From positions 372,001 through 436,000 of the forward strand of contig NZ_FNKA01000003.1 in assembly GCF_900101335.1 (NCBI RefSeq): 64,000 bases of DNA, in the 5' to 3' direction. The stretch comes from Quadrisphaera sp. DSM 44207. Its GTDB lineage: Bacteria > Actinomycetota > Actinomycetes > Actinomycetales > Quadrisphaeraceae. Made by a program: the position numbers and the translations under genes. Each line of letters begins with the position of its first letter. The stretch's first letter is position 1. The notes below the pieces were generated by a model. That model did no database searches. It saw only the letters and a program-made list of their open reading frames with translations, and had not been told where the DNA came from. Below, piece after piece: positions 16,044 to 26,289 of the stretch.

Positions 16044-16699
16044 TCACCGAGGACGAGCTGCGCCGGGCGCTGCAGGCCGACGCCGACCGCGCCGCGGACC
16101 CCGACGCCGTCCTGGCCCGGGTCCACGTCGGCGTCCGCCGCCGGCGGGCGCGCACCAGGGCGGCCACCGCGGCCGCTGCCGCCCTGACCGTCACCGGCAT
16201 CGCGGTCGGGGTGCCGGCTCTGGGCCGCCTGTCCGCGCCGGTGGCACCGACGCCGGTCGCGCAGGCACCGGTCGAGCAGGCGCCGGTCGAGCAGGAGCCG
16301 ACGGCCGCGGCGCCGGAGCTGTCCGCGCTGTCCTTCGCCCGCACGCCGCAGCAGGCGCGGCAGGCGTTCGCCGACGCCGGCTACGGCGAGGCGGACGCCC
16401 GGGAGCTGGCCGCCGTGTGGCAGTGGCTGGACGCCGACGCCGTCACCGTCGTGGCGGGCCTGCGGCTGCTCGACGGGCAGGACCTGCCGCTGCGGCCGGG
16501 GCAGACCAGGGCTGACGCCGCCGGGCCCCGCCAGCCGCTCTCGGAGGTGCTGCAGGCCTACGGCGCGGCCGGGTACGACGAGGCCGACGCCACCGCGCTG
16601 GCGGCCCGCTGGGACGAGCCGGTGACCACGGTGATGATCTTCGTCGGCGAGGTGCTCCTCCAGGAGGACCCGCCAGCGGCCTCGGGCGCCCCCCGCTGA
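16040..16699 (+). CDS. Single-pass membrane protein, putative anti-sigma partner
   Basis: 219 residues. A cytosolic head (MITEDELRRALQADADRAAD, then an Arg-rich RRRRARTRA) precedes one membrane helix (ATAAAAALTVTGIAVGVPAL, about residues 42-62). The outer part has a short APVEQ repeat and two copies of a ~45-residue unit (AFADAGYGEADARELAAVW at ~112; AYGAAGYDEADATALAARW at ~173). No zinc anti-sigma HxxxCxxC motif is seen. Position and ATGA overlap with the ECF gene suggest a regulator of that sigma factor. The duplicated outer module may be the sensor. Confidence 0.65.
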   Translation: MITEDELRRALQADADRAADPDAVLARVHVGVRRRRARTRAATAAAAALTVTGIAVGVPALGRLSAPVAPTPVAQAPVEQAPVEQEPTAAAPELSALSFARTPQQARQAFADAGYGEADARELAAVWQWLDADAVTVVAGLRLLDGQDLPLRPGQTRADAAGPRQPLSEVLQAYGAAGYDEADATALAARWDEPVTTVMIFVGEVLLQEDPPAASGAPR

Positions 16700-16739
16700 C
16701 CCCCGTCCCCCCGCCCGCCGCAGGTCCGTGGAGGCCCGT

Positions 16740-17186
16740 GTGAGCGCTCGCGTCCACTTCGTCGCCCTCCGCACCGGCGGCCTCGTGCTGCCGAACCTCG
16801 CGGGGTGGTCCGCAGCCGGCCTCGGCCCCAGCGGTGACGCGAACATCGGCCTCGGGCTGCTGGTGCTCGGCGTCCGGCTGCTCGTCGGGGTGGGATGGGC
16901 GGCGCGGGACGGCGCCAGGGCCGCGCGCCGCGGCGCGGCGCTGATGCCCCTGGTCGCGTCGTGGGCGGTGGCCGTCGTCCTCGCCGCCGTGCTCGGCGCG
17001 GTGTGGATCCGCGTCGGGGGAGCGCTCCTCGGCGGCGGCTTCTTCCCCGGGGTGCTGCTCAGCGACCTCGCGGGCCTGGTGCCCTTCGAGGGCGTGCTGC
17101 TCGGGGTCCTGGTGGTCCTCGCCCTCCTCGGAGCGCACGCCGCCGCTCGGCCGGCGCGCCCGCAGGGCGCCGCGGCGCGGCGGTAG
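16740..17186 (+). CDS. Small hypothetical membrane protein
   Basis: 148 residues with about four hydrophobic segments (GLGLLVLGVRLLVGVGWAA; ALMPLVASWAVAVVLAAVLG; GALLGGGFFPGVLLSDLAGL; GVLLGVLVVLALLGAHAAA). GTG at 16740 is preferred over GTG 16728 because GGAGG (16730-16734) fits it and would overlap the earlier start. No family is recognised. It lies 41 bases after the putative anti-sigma gene and could be the fourth gene of that operon. Confidence 0.6.
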   Translation: MSARVHFVALRTGGLVLPNLAGWSAAGLGPSGDANIGLGLLVLGVRLLVGVGWAARDGARAARRGAALMPLVASWAVAVVLAAVLGAVWIRVGGALLGGGFFPGVLLSDLAGLVPFEGVLLGVLVVLALLGAHAAARPARPQGAAARR

Positions 17187-17282
17187 CGCCCGTCGGAGGT
17201 CATCCCGCAGGGGGAGGCGGCGGCCCGGGGACGGTCCCCTGGCACGACGCCGACGCCCCCGCCCGCGCGCTGCACTGGCGCC

Positions 17283-18416
17283 GTGAGCACCCTGCGAGCG
17301 GCGGGCGGCGCCGCTGCCGCCGACCCCGGCCCTCCCGCGCACCCGGCGACGGACCCGGCGGACCCGGGCGGACGGCTGGTGGTCCTGGACGTCCTGCGCG
17401 GGGTGGCCCTGTGCGGGATCGTCTGGCTGAACGTCCCCGGCCTGACCGGCTTCACCCGCGGCGCGCAGGGGTTCCGGGACCTCGCGCCGTGGCTGGAGCC
17501 GCTCGCGCGCGGGCGCTTCATCGGCCTGTTCGCGCTCCTGTTCGGGGTCAGCGCCGCGCTGGTCCTGCGCGGCGCCGCCCGGCGCGGTGCGCGCCCGCGC
17601 GCGGTGCTGGCGCGCCGGATGGCCTTCCTGCTGGGCCTCGGGCTCCTGCACGGGCTGCTCTACCCCGCCGAGGTGCTGCGCAGCTACGCCCTCTACGGCC
17701 TGGTGCTGCTGCTGCCGCTGTCCTTCGTGCGCCCGCCCTGGGTGCCGCTGGCGCTGGGCGCGGCCGCGCTGGCAGCCGTCGAGCTGGCGGGCGGGGAACC
17801 GGGCGGCGCCTCCCTCGCGATGGTGCTGCTGGGCTACGGCGCGGCGCGCCTGGGCCTGCCCGAGCGCCTGGAGCGCCCCGCCCGCGGCGCCGTCCTGGTC
17901 GCGGCGCTGCTCCTGCCCGCGTACGCGGGCCTGCTGGTGGCCCAGCGGGTGGTGCAGAGCCCGATCGTCGACGGGGTGCAGGCCGCCTACACCTGGGCCG
18001 ACCGCGCCGCCGGGGTCGTCGGGGCGGGAACCACCGGCCTCCTGGTGGCGCTGGCGCTGCGCACGCGGCTGCGTCGCGCGCTGCGGGCGGTGTTCGAGCC
18101 GCTGGGCCGGACGGCGCTGAGCAGCTACGTCGGGGCGACCCTGCTCGCGGTGCTGGCCCGGGCGGTCTCCGGCTCGGCCACGACCGCGACGACCGGTCCG
18201 GACCTGCTCGTCGCCGCCGGCATCATCGCCCTGCAGGTGCCGGCCAGCCGGTGGTGGCTGGCGCGCTTCCGCCACGGCCCGCTGGAGTGGGCGTGGCGCT
18301 GCGCCACCTGGTGGCGGGTCGTGCCCCTGCGCCGCGGCGCCGCCCCGCGCCGGGCCGGTGGCGAGCTGCCCGGCCGGCGGGACGACGCGCCGTCGCGCGA
18401 CCGGGTCGGGACGTGA
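17283..18416 (+). CDS. DUF418 (YeiB-like) membrane protein
   Basis: 377 residues with about eight to ten membrane helices. The N-terminal helix VVLDVLRGVALCGIVWLNVP and the loop RFIGLFALLFGVSAALVLRG match the YeiB/DUF418 acyltransferase-3-like fold, and the C-terminal DUF418 signature is RWWLARFRHGPLEWAWRCAT. Function is not established for the family; transport or lipid modification has been suggested. GTG at 17283; the tail after residue 350 is Arg-rich and cytosolic. It precedes the two-component system by 35 bases but that gene has its own -10 box. Confidence 0.85.
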   Translation: MSTLRAAGGAAAADPGPPAHPATDPADPGGRLVVLDVLRGVALCGIVWLNVPGLTGFTRGAQGFRDLAPWLEPLARGRFIGLFALLFGVSAALVLRGAARRGARPRAVLARRMAFLLGLGLLHGLLYPAEVLRSYALYGLVLLLPLSFVRPPWVPLALGAAALAAVELAGGEPGGASLAMVLLGYGAARLGLPERLERPARGAVLVAALLLPAYAGLLVAQRVVQSPIVDGVQAAYTWADRAAGVVGAGTTGLLVALALRTRLRRALRAVFEPLGRTALSSYVGATLLAVLARAVSGSATTATTGPDLLVAAGIIALQVPASRWWLARFRHGPLEWAWRCATWWRVVPLRRGAAPRRAGGELPGRRDDAPSRDRVGT

Positions 18417-18438
18417 CGCTGCGCGCGCCGGTCCGCCC

Positions 18439-18444
18439 TAGGGT
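18439..18444 (+). promoter_or_regulatory. -10 box of the histidine kinase gene
   Basis: TAGGGT ends 7 bases before the GTG at 18452, predicting a leaderless transcript for the kinase/regulator operon, separate from the DUF418 gene upstream. Confidence 0.55.
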
Positions 18445-18451
18445 GGCGCGG

Positions 18452-19681
18452 GTGCGGGGCAGGGACGTGGCGGAGCGGCTCCAGGCGACGCCGCTCCTCG
18501 TCGACGCCGCCCTGGCCGCCCTGGTGGCCCCGCCCCTGGCCTTCCTCTCCGCCGACCTCGTCGACGAGGTGTGGATCTTCCCGCTCGGGCTGGGGATGGT
18601 CGCGGCGCTCGCGCTGCGCCGGGTGCGGCCGGTGCTGAGCACCGCCGTGGTCGGCGCGCTCGCCCTCCTCCACGTCGTCGCCGGCCACCCGCTGCTCCTC
18701 GTCGACGTCGCGGTGCTGGTCGCGCTGTACTCCGTCACCGTCCACGGCCCCGCGTGGGCCCGGCGCCTGGGGCTCGCGGCGGGTCTGGCGGGCGCGGTGC
18801 TGCAGGGAGCGGCCGTGCTGGTGGAGTCCTGGCCCTTCCCGTACCAGACCACCGCCGAGAAGCTCGGCGGCGCCGCCACGATGGCGGTGGCCTGCGCCGT
18901 GGTGGTCACGGCCGTGTGGCTGGCGGGGCAGTGGCGGCGCACCCGCGTGGCCTACGTGGACTCCCTGGAGGACCGGGCCCGGCGCGCCGAGCGCGAGCGC
19001 GAGCAGCAGGCGGTGATCGCCGCCGCCGCCGAGCGCGCCCGGATCGCCCGTGACGTCCACGACGTGGTCACCCACTCCCTGTCGGTGATGATCGCCCAGG
19101 CCGACGGGGGCCGCTACGCCGCCGCGGCCTCCCCGGCGGCCGCGGTCGGCGCCCTGGAGACGGTCGCCGCGACCGGCCGGTCCGCGCTGGCGGACATGCA
19201 GCGCCTGCTCGCGGTGCTGCGCGCCGATCCCAGTCCCGGCACCGGCACCGGCACCAGCACCGGCGCCCGCGCCGCGCTGGCGCCGCAGCCCGACGTGGGG
19301 GCCGTGCCGGCGCTGGTGGCCGCGGTGCGCGCCAGCGGGCTGGCGGTCGACCTGCAGGAGACCGGGCCGCGGCGTCCGCTGACCCCGGCGGCGGGCCTGG
19401 CCGTGTACCGCGTGGTGCAGGAGGCCCTGACCAACGTGCTCAAGCACGCCGGCCCGGCCGCGCGCGCCCGGGTGGTGCTGGCGTGGTCGTCGTCCGCGCT
19501 GAGCGTGTGCGTCGAGGACGACGGGCGCGGGGCAGCGGCGGAGCCCTCGCGCTCCGGCCTCGGGCTGCTCGGCATGCGCGAGCGGCTGGCCGGGGCCGGG
19601 GGCAGCGTGCAGGCCCGCCCCCGCGCCGGCGGCGGCTTCGCCGTCACGGCCACGGTGCCCGTCGCGCAGGAGGCGCGATGA
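18452..19681 (+). CDS. NarL-type sensor histidine kinase
   Basis: 409 residues. Five or six N-terminal membrane helices (about 15-150), a coiled linker (DRARRAEREREQQAVIAAAA), the HisKA_3 phosphoacceptor RIARDVHDVVTHSLSVMIAQ (His about 202) and a HATPase domain with VVQEALTNVLKHA, VEDDGRGA and GLGLLGMRERLAG. This is the classic membrane sensor of actinobacterial two-component pairs. The stop overlaps the regulator's ATG (ATGA), so the two are coupled. A run of GTG/STG codons (GTGTGTSTG) links the H-box to the ATPase domain. The signal is unknown. Confidence 0.93.
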   Translation: MRGRDVAERLQATPLLVDAALAALVAPPLAFLSADLVDEVWIFPLGLGMVAALALRRVRPVLSTAVVGALALLHVVAGHPLLLVDVAVLVALYSVTVHGPAWARRLGLAAGLAGAVLQGAAVLVESWPFPYQTTAEKLGGAATMAVACAVVVTAVWLAGQWRRTRVAYVDSLEDRARRAEREREQQAVIAAAAERARIARDVHDVVTHSLSVMIAQADGGRYAAAASPAAAVGALETVAATGRSALADMQRLLAVLRADPSPGTGTGTSTGARAALAPQPDVGAVPALVAAVRASGLAVDLQETGPRRPLTPAAGLAVYRVVQEALTNVLKHAGPAARARVVLAWSSSALSVCVEDDGRGAAAEPSRSGLGLLGMRERLAGAGGSVQARPRAGGGFAVTATVPVAQEAR

Positions 19682-20388
19682 GCGCCCCGCCGCAGGACGG
19701 CCCCGTGCGCGTCGTCCTCGTCGACGACCAGCAGCTGCTGCGCGCCGGGTTCCGGATGGTCATCGACTCCCAGCCGGACCTGCGGGTCGTCGGCGAGGCG
19801 GGCGACGGGGCCGAGGCGGTGCGCCTGCTGGCCACCACCCGCGCCGACGTGGTGCTCATGGACGTGCGGATGCCGGTGATGGACGGCATCGAGGCCACCG
19901 CCCGGATCGTCGCGCAGGACGCGCGGCAGCAGGGCCCGGGTCTGCGGCCGCCGCTGCGCGTGGTGGTGCTGACCACCTTCGACCTCGACGAGTACGCCCT
20001 GCGGGCCATCCGCGCCGGCGCCAGCGGGTTCCTGCTGAAGAACGCCCCGCCGGAGGAGCTGCTCTCGGCGCTGCGCACCGTGCACGCCGGGGACGCCGTC
20101 ATCGCGCCCAGCACCACCCGCCGGCTGCTGGAGCACCTGGCGCCGCTGCTGCCCGACGACCAGCGCGCCGCGCCCGACGTCCTGGCCGCGCTGACGGAGC
20201 GGGAGAAGGAGGTGCTCGTGCTCATGGCGCGCGGGCGCTCCAACACCGAGATCGCCGCGGACCTGTTCGTCGCCGAGGCCACCGTGAAGACCCACGTGGG
20301 CCGGGTGCTGGCCAAGCTGGGGGTGCGCGACCGCGTGCAGGCGGTCGTCCTGGCCTACGAGACCGGCCTGGTCCGCCCCGCGGGGTGA
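19678..20388 (+). CDS. NarL/LuxR-type response regulator
   Basis: 236 residues. Receiver domain (1-130) with the acidic pair VVLVDDQQLLRAG, phospho-acceptor Asp in DVVLMDVRMPVMDGIEAT (about residue 61), Thr switch VVVLTTFDLDEY and Lys in GFLLKNAPPEEL. LuxR helix-turn-helix (about 165-230): LTEREKEVLVLMARGRSNTE, IAADLFVAEATVKTHVGRVL. It is cognate to the kinase in front. A short linker insertion QDARQQGPGLRPP interrupts the receiver between alpha-3 and beta-4. Targets are unknown; the nearby lipoprotein and ABC cassette are candidates. Confidence 0.94.
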   Translation: MSAPPQDGPVRVVLVDDQQLLRAGFRMVIDSQPDLRVVGEAGDGAEAVRLLATTRADVVLMDVRMPVMDGIEATARIVAQDARQQGPGLRPPLRVVVLTTFDLDEYALRAIRAGASGFLLKNAPPEELLSALRTVHAGDAVIAPSTTRRLLEHLAPLLPDDQRAAPDVLAALTEREKEVLVLMARGRSNTEIAADLFVAEATVKTHVGRVLAKLGVRDRVQAVVLAYETGLVRPAG

Positions 20389-20513
20389 CGCGGGAGCGCC
20401 GCCGCTCCTCCCGCGGGATGACCCCCGCCGGCGCGGATCACCGGCAGGACGGACGCGCCGGGCACCGGCGCACCGGTGCACTGGAGGGACGACACCCGGA
20501 GAGGACGACCACC

Positions 20514-20975
20514 GTGACCGACCAGACCACCGCCCCGACCCGCCCGACGTCCCCGACCCGCCGGGCCCGGCTCCTGGCGGCGTGCTGCGCCGGCGGCGCG
20601 CTGGCGCTGACCGCGAGCGGCTGCGGCGTGAGCGAGCTGATCACCGAGGAGAAGGCGCGGCACTTCGACACCGTCGCCGACGCCCCGACCTCCGGGGAGC
20701 TGGCCTTCGTCCTGCCCGACGTCGTGCCCGACGACGCCACGGACATCACGGTGCGGGTGAAGACGACCGCCCCGGACCTGAAGGCCTACGACTGGGTCAG
20801 CGCCAGCGGCGAGCTGCCGGCCGACTGCGCCCCCGCCGAGCCGCCGCAGGAGGTGGACGAGTTCTACGCCTCCGGGGACTGGCCCGCGGCGGTCACCGAG
20901 CAGGCCGGCCAGCGGTGCGGCGTCCTGCACATCACCGAGCTGGACGGGCGCTCCTACGCCTGGATCGTCGGGTGA
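20514..20975 (+). CDS. Small conserved lipoprotein
   Basis: 153 residues from GTG 20514 behind GGAGAGGACG. A twin-basic signal region (RRARLLAACCAGGALALTAS) ends in the lipobox LTASGC (Cys about 39). The mature part is a compact ~110-residue domain (ELAFVLPDVVPDDATDITVR, LKAYDWVSASGELPADC) with two Cys that could form a disulfide. No family is recognised. It is followed by a strong hairpin, so it is probably monocistronic. Confidence 0.65.
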   Translation: MTDQTTAPTRPTSPTRRARLLAACCAGGALALTASGCGVSELITEEKARHFDTVADAPTSGELAFVLPDVVPDDATDITVRVKTTAPDLKAYDWVSASGELPADCAPAEPPQEVDEFYASGDWPAAVTEQAGQRCGVLHITELDGRSYAWIVG

Positions 20976-20990
20976 CGTCCCAGCAGTAGC

Positions 20991-21040
20991 CCTTCCGGGG
21001 GAGCCGCGCCCGTCGGCGCGGTGCGGCTCCCCCGGGAAGG
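20991..21040. terminator. Long hairpin after the lipoprotein gene
   Basis: CCTTCCGGGGGAGCCGC (20991-21007) pairs with the reverse complement at 21023-21040, 17 bp with a single-base bulge and a 15-base loop. It separates the lipoprotein gene from the ABC cassette. No T-run follows. Confidence 0.75.
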
Positions 21041-21130
21041 CCCCTCGGGCCTCCTGCTCCCAGTAGCCTCCAGCACCCGACGTCCAGCACCCCGCACCTA
21101 GACCCCGAGCAGCCTCGACGAGGAGGTCGC

Positions 21131-22083
21131 GTGTCCCGGACCACCCTGCAGGGCCTCCCGGTGCCCGCGCAGCGCGGGGAGTTCGGCCGCGACGCGCTCG
21201 TCGTCTGCGACAACCTCGTGCGCATCTACCAGACCGGCTCCGTGGAGGTCCAGGCCCTGCAGGGCCTGGACCTGCTGGTCTCCGCCGGCGAGGTGGTCGC
21301 GGTCGTGGGCGCCTCGGGGTCGGGGAAGTCGACGCTGCTCGCCGTCCTGTCGGGCGTCGACGCCCCGACGGCCGGCCGGGTGCGGGTCGGCCCCTGGGAC
21401 CTCGCGGCGATGTCGGGCCGGCAGCGGGTGGAGTACCGGCGCAGCACGGTCGGGTTCGTCTGGCAGCAGACCGCCCGCAACCTCGTGCCGTACCTGACGT
21501 CCGCGCAGAACGCGGCCCTGCCCCTGGGCCTGGCCGGCCGCGGCCGGCGCGAGCGGCGCGCCCGCGCGGCGGAGGTGCTCGACCTCGTCGGCGTGGGCCA
21601 CTGCGCCGGCCGCCGGCCGCGGGAGATGTCCGGCGGCGAGCAGCAGCGGGTCGCCGTCGCGGTGGCCCTCGCCAACGCCCCGCGCCTGCTGCTGGCCGAC
21701 GAGCCCACCGGCGAGCTCGACACCGCCACCTCCCACGAGGTCTTCGACGCCCTGCGCACGGCGAGCTCGGAGCTCGGGACGACCGTCGTCGTCGTCACCC
21801 ACGACCCCTCGGTCAGCGGGCAGGTCGAGCGCACCGTCGCGATCCGGGACGGGCGCACCAGCAGCGAGGTGCTGCGCCGCACCTACGAGGGCGAGGACGG
21901 CGCCCGCCGCGTCGTCGCCGAGGAGTACGCCGTGATGGACCGCGCCGGGCGGGTGCAGATCCCCCGCGAGCACCGCGAGGCGCTGGAGCTGACCCGGCGC
22001 GTGCGCCTGGCGCTGGAGGCCGACCACGTCGCCGTGCGACCGGACGCGCGACCGGACGCGCGGCCTGGGGAGGGCGCGTCCCG

Positions 22084-22087
<4 letters not shown>
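21131..22087 (+). CDS. ABC transporter ATP-binding protein (MacB/LolD type), first copy
   Basis: 318 residues from GTG 21131 after AGGAGG. Walker A GASGSGKST (about 60), Q-loop FVWQQTARNLVPYL, signature MSGGEQQRVAVA, Walker B LLLADEPTGELD and switch VVVTHDPS are intact. The C-terminal ~75 residues are an extension beyond the usual 230-residue LolD size and end in a short repeat ARPDARPDARPG. It opens a four-gene operon with a second ATPase and two FtsX permeases; the stop overlaps the next start (GTGA). Confidence 0.92.
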
Positions 22088-22794
<707 letters not shown>

Positions 22795-22802
<8 letters not shown>

Positions 22803-25800
22803 CCGACCCGCGCGGCGGGGAGCGCACGCGGGTGAGGGGCCGGCGCGGGGCGCGCCCGCGGGCGCCGCCGCGACCTTCCTGCTGCGGCGGGCCCGGGAGC
22901 AGTGGTCCCTCCTCGCCGTCGTGCTGGCCGTCCTCGTCGCCGGCGCGGCGCTGGTCGGCACCTGCGCCCTGCTCCTCACGGTGGCCCAGCAGCAGGCGCT
23001 GTCCGCCGCGGTCGCCGCGCTCGAGCCCGAGGACGCCCGGGTCCGCGCCTCCTTCACCACCACCTCCCGCGACCCGGCGCTGGTGCCGCAGGCCGCGGCG
23101 TCCCTGCAGCGCGCGCTGCGGCCCCTGGAGCTGCGGACCTCGACCTGGTGGACCTCACCGGTGCGCTTCCTGCCCGACGCCGACGGCCAGCGGCGCCTGG
23201 CCTACCTGGAGGGCGGGGACGACCTGACCGAGCACGCCGTGCTCGTCGACGGCCGCTGGCCCTCCGCGCCGTCCGCCCCCTCCGCGCCGTCCGGACCCGC
23301 GACCGCTCCCGTCGTGGAGGTCGCGCTCCCGGCGGCCGCGGCCGACGCGCTCGGGCTGGAGCTCGGCAGCCGCACCACCCTGGGCCGGTACTACGACGAC
23401 GGCACGCGCGCGGCCGCGGAGCGGGCCGCCGCGGCGTCCCAGGCACCGCTCGACGTGGTGGTCGTCGGCGTGTTCCGCCCCGTCCTGGACGACGACGCGT
23501 GGCGCCGCGACCCGCTGCGGGGGGCCGGGCGCGAAGAGCCCGAGCAGCACGGCGACGAGGACCGGGTCGACCGCCTCGTGCTGCACGGGCCGTTCGTCGT
23601 CGCCCCCGGCGTCCTCGCCAGCGGGGTCAGCGACGTGGCCCGCGTCGAGGTGCTCGCCCGTCCCGACCTCTCGCGGGTGCCCCGGCAGGTGCTGGACGGC
23701 GCCGCCGCCTTCCTCCGCCAGGCCGAGCGCGGCTGGGAGTCGGCGCTGGGGGAGCGGGCCACGCAGGTCAGCGTCCGCTCCGCCCTGCCCTCGGCGCTGT
23801 CGAGCGCGGCGGTCCAGCAGAGCGTCACCGGGCCCGGCGTCCTCGTCGTGGCGCTCCTGGGGACGGCCCTGGCGGCCACGGCGCTCGGCGTCGCCGGGCG
23901 CCTGGCCGCCGACCGGCGGGCGTCGGAGACGGCGCTGCTGGCCGCGCGCGGAGCCGGGCGCGGGCGCCTGGCGGTGCACGCGGTCATCGAGGCGCTCGTC
24001 CTCGCGGCGGTGGCGGCGGTGCTCGCCGTCCCGCTGGCCCTGCTGGCCCACCGCGGGCTGACCCGGCTGCCCGCGGCGGTCGCCGCGGGGCTGGACGGCC
24101 CCGTGAGCGCTCCTGCTGCGCTGGGCGCGGCCGTGGCGGCCGGTGCGCTGGGAACGGCGTGCGCGCTGGTCCTGCCGTCCCTGCCGTCCCTGCCGCGCCC
24201 CGGCCGCCCGGCGCGCGAGCGCACCCGCCTGCGCGGCTCCCTGGCGCGCTCGGGTGCCGACGTCGTGCTCGCGGCGGTCGCCGTCGCGGGGTGGTACCAG
24301 CTGCGCAGCCGACCCCCGACGACCGCGGCGGGCGCGGACCCGGTCCTCGTGGTGGCGCCCGTGCTGTGCGTGCTGGCCGGTGCCGCGCTGGTGCTGCGCG
24401 GCGTGGCCCGGGGCCGCCGCTGGGTCGAGCGCTCCGCCGGCCGCTCGCGGGGCGTCGTCGTCCCGCTGGCCGCCTGGGGGGTCGCGCGGCGTCCGCAGGC
24501 CGCCGGCGCCGCGTTCCTCCTGGTGCTGGCCGCGGCCACGGCGACGACGGCGGTCGCCTCCCGCGCCACGTGGGTCGCCTCCCAGGCCGACCAGGCCGAC
24601 GCCCGGGTCGGCGCGGACCTCGTGGTGGACGGCGACGCCTCGCCGTCCCTCGCGCAGGCGCGCGCCCTGGCCGCGGCCACCGGCGGCTCCGTGGTCGCCG
24701 TGACCGACCAGCCCACCTCCCTGGGCACCCGCGTGGGCGTCGACGGGGACGACGAGGGCGCCCCGCGCCTGCTCGCGGTGGACACCACCCGCGCCGACCA
24801 GGTGCTGCGCGGGCGGCTGCCGGCAGGCGCCTCCTGGTCGCAGGTCACCGCCGGCCTCACCCCGCGCGAGCGCGTGGCGGCCGTGCCGCTGCCGCCGGGC
24901 GCCGACCGGGTCGAGCTCGTGGTCTCCGGCGCACCCGAGCGCTCCGCGGCCCTGCGCGTCGTCCCCTCGCTCGTCGTCGAGCACCCCTCCGGGGACCGGT
25001 CCGTGCTGACCGTCGGCGCGGTGCCGCTGGACGGCGGCCCGCACCCCAGCGAGGTGGTCCTCCCGGCGCCGCCGGAGGGCGCGGACGGCGGTGCGGACGG
25101 CGGTGCGGACGGCGGTGCGGACGGCGGTGCGGACGGGGGTGCGGACGGGGGTGGGCTGGGCGTCGTCGGCCTGGCGCTGCGCATCGACGCCGACCCGGAC
25201 GCGGCCGGGGCGCCGGCGTTCCCGCTCACCCCGGTCGCCGTCACCGTGCAGCTGCCCGCCGGCCCCGCGGCCGCGTCGGCCGGGCCGGGCGCGTCGGTCG
25301 GGTCGGGCGCGTCGGTCGGGTCGGGCGGGGACGGGAGCGGGACCTGGAGCGCGTGCGTTCCGCCGTCCTCGGGCGAGGCGGCGCGGTCGGCCTCGGTGAC
25401 CACGGCGGCGGACGGCGGCGCGACCTCCGTCACCGTGCGCGCCGAGCTGGACCTCCTCGCGCTCGAGGTCCGGGACGCCGCGCTCGTCGCCACGGCGTTC
25501 GCCCCGCCCGACGTCGTCCCGGTCGCCGTCGCGGCACCGGTGGCCGGCGGGCTGGGGCTGGAGGTGGGGGACCAGGCGCGCGTCGCGGTCGGGGACGACG
25601 GGACGCCCGTCCTCGTGCAGGTGGCCGCCGTCGCCCCCTACCTGCCGTCCGCGCCCACCGGTCGCGCGCTCCTGGCGGACTCCGACGCCCTCTCGCGCGC
25701 CGTGCTGGGGCAGGGCGTCCTCGGCTCCCTCACCGACGAGTGGTGGGTCGGCGACCCGCCCGACCCCGAGGCCGCCGCGGCGCGGGTGGAGGCCCGGGGC

Positions 25801-26289
25801 CTCGGCGAGGCGGTCACGCGCGCGGGCACGGCCGCCGCGCTGGCGACCGGGCCGCTGCGCGCGGGCCTGCAGGTCGCGTGGTGGCTGCTGGTGGCGGCCG
25901 CGGTGGTGCTGGCGCTGACCGGCACCGCGCTGCACACCGCCGCCGCCCTGGGCGCCCGCGCCGGAGAGGTGACCCGGCTGCAGGGCGCCGGCCTGTCGAG
26001 GCGGGCGCTCGTGGCCGTCCAGCTGCTCGAGCACCTCGTGCTGGCGGTCCTCGCCGTCGGCGGCGGCGCCGCGGTCGGGGGCCTGGTCTCCTGGGCGGTC
26101 GGCCCGCTGCTCGTCGTCTCCGACACCGGGGCGGCGCCCGTGCCCGCCGCGGTGCTGCGCTGGCCCTGGCCGGAGCAGGCCGCCGTGCTCGCCGTCCTCG
26201 TCCTCGGCTTCGCGCTGGTCGTCGCTCCCGTGTCGGCCGTCCTGGTGCGCCGGGCCGGCGCGGCGCACCTGCGGGTGGACGCCCCGTGA
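22795..26289 (+). CDS. FtsX-like ABC permease, first (1164 aa)
   Basis: Large permease of the MacB/FtsX superfamily. The N-terminal helix (LLAVVLAVLVAGAALVGTCA, ~40-60) is followed by a big extracellular domain (~70-340), a helix cluster including GVLVVALLGTALAATALGVA and EALVLAAVAAVLAVPLALLA, a second extracellular domain (~590-1010) and a final FtsX core (VAWWLLVAAAVVLALTGTAL; LEHLVLAVLAVGGGAAVGGL; AVLAVLVLGFALVVAPVSAV). ATG 22795 overlaps the stop of the second ATPase. A GADG repeat (25081-25152) and SGASVGSG repeats lie in the second outer domain. With the ATPases and the second permease it should form a mechanotransmission-type transporter for lipids, peptides or antibiotics; the substrate is unknown. 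Confidence 0.88.
25081..25152 (+). repeat. 12-bp tandem repeat, six copies, in the permease gene
   Basis: GCGGACGGCGGT repeated six times (the last two with GGGGGT) encodes (ADGG)n in the outer domain of the first permease. Being a multiple of three, it can change length without frameshift. Confidence 0.9.

Noticed and set aside
20991-21130. Riboswitch upstream of the ABC cassette
   Set aside because: The only structure is a simple long hairpin near the lipoprotein stop, best read as a terminator.
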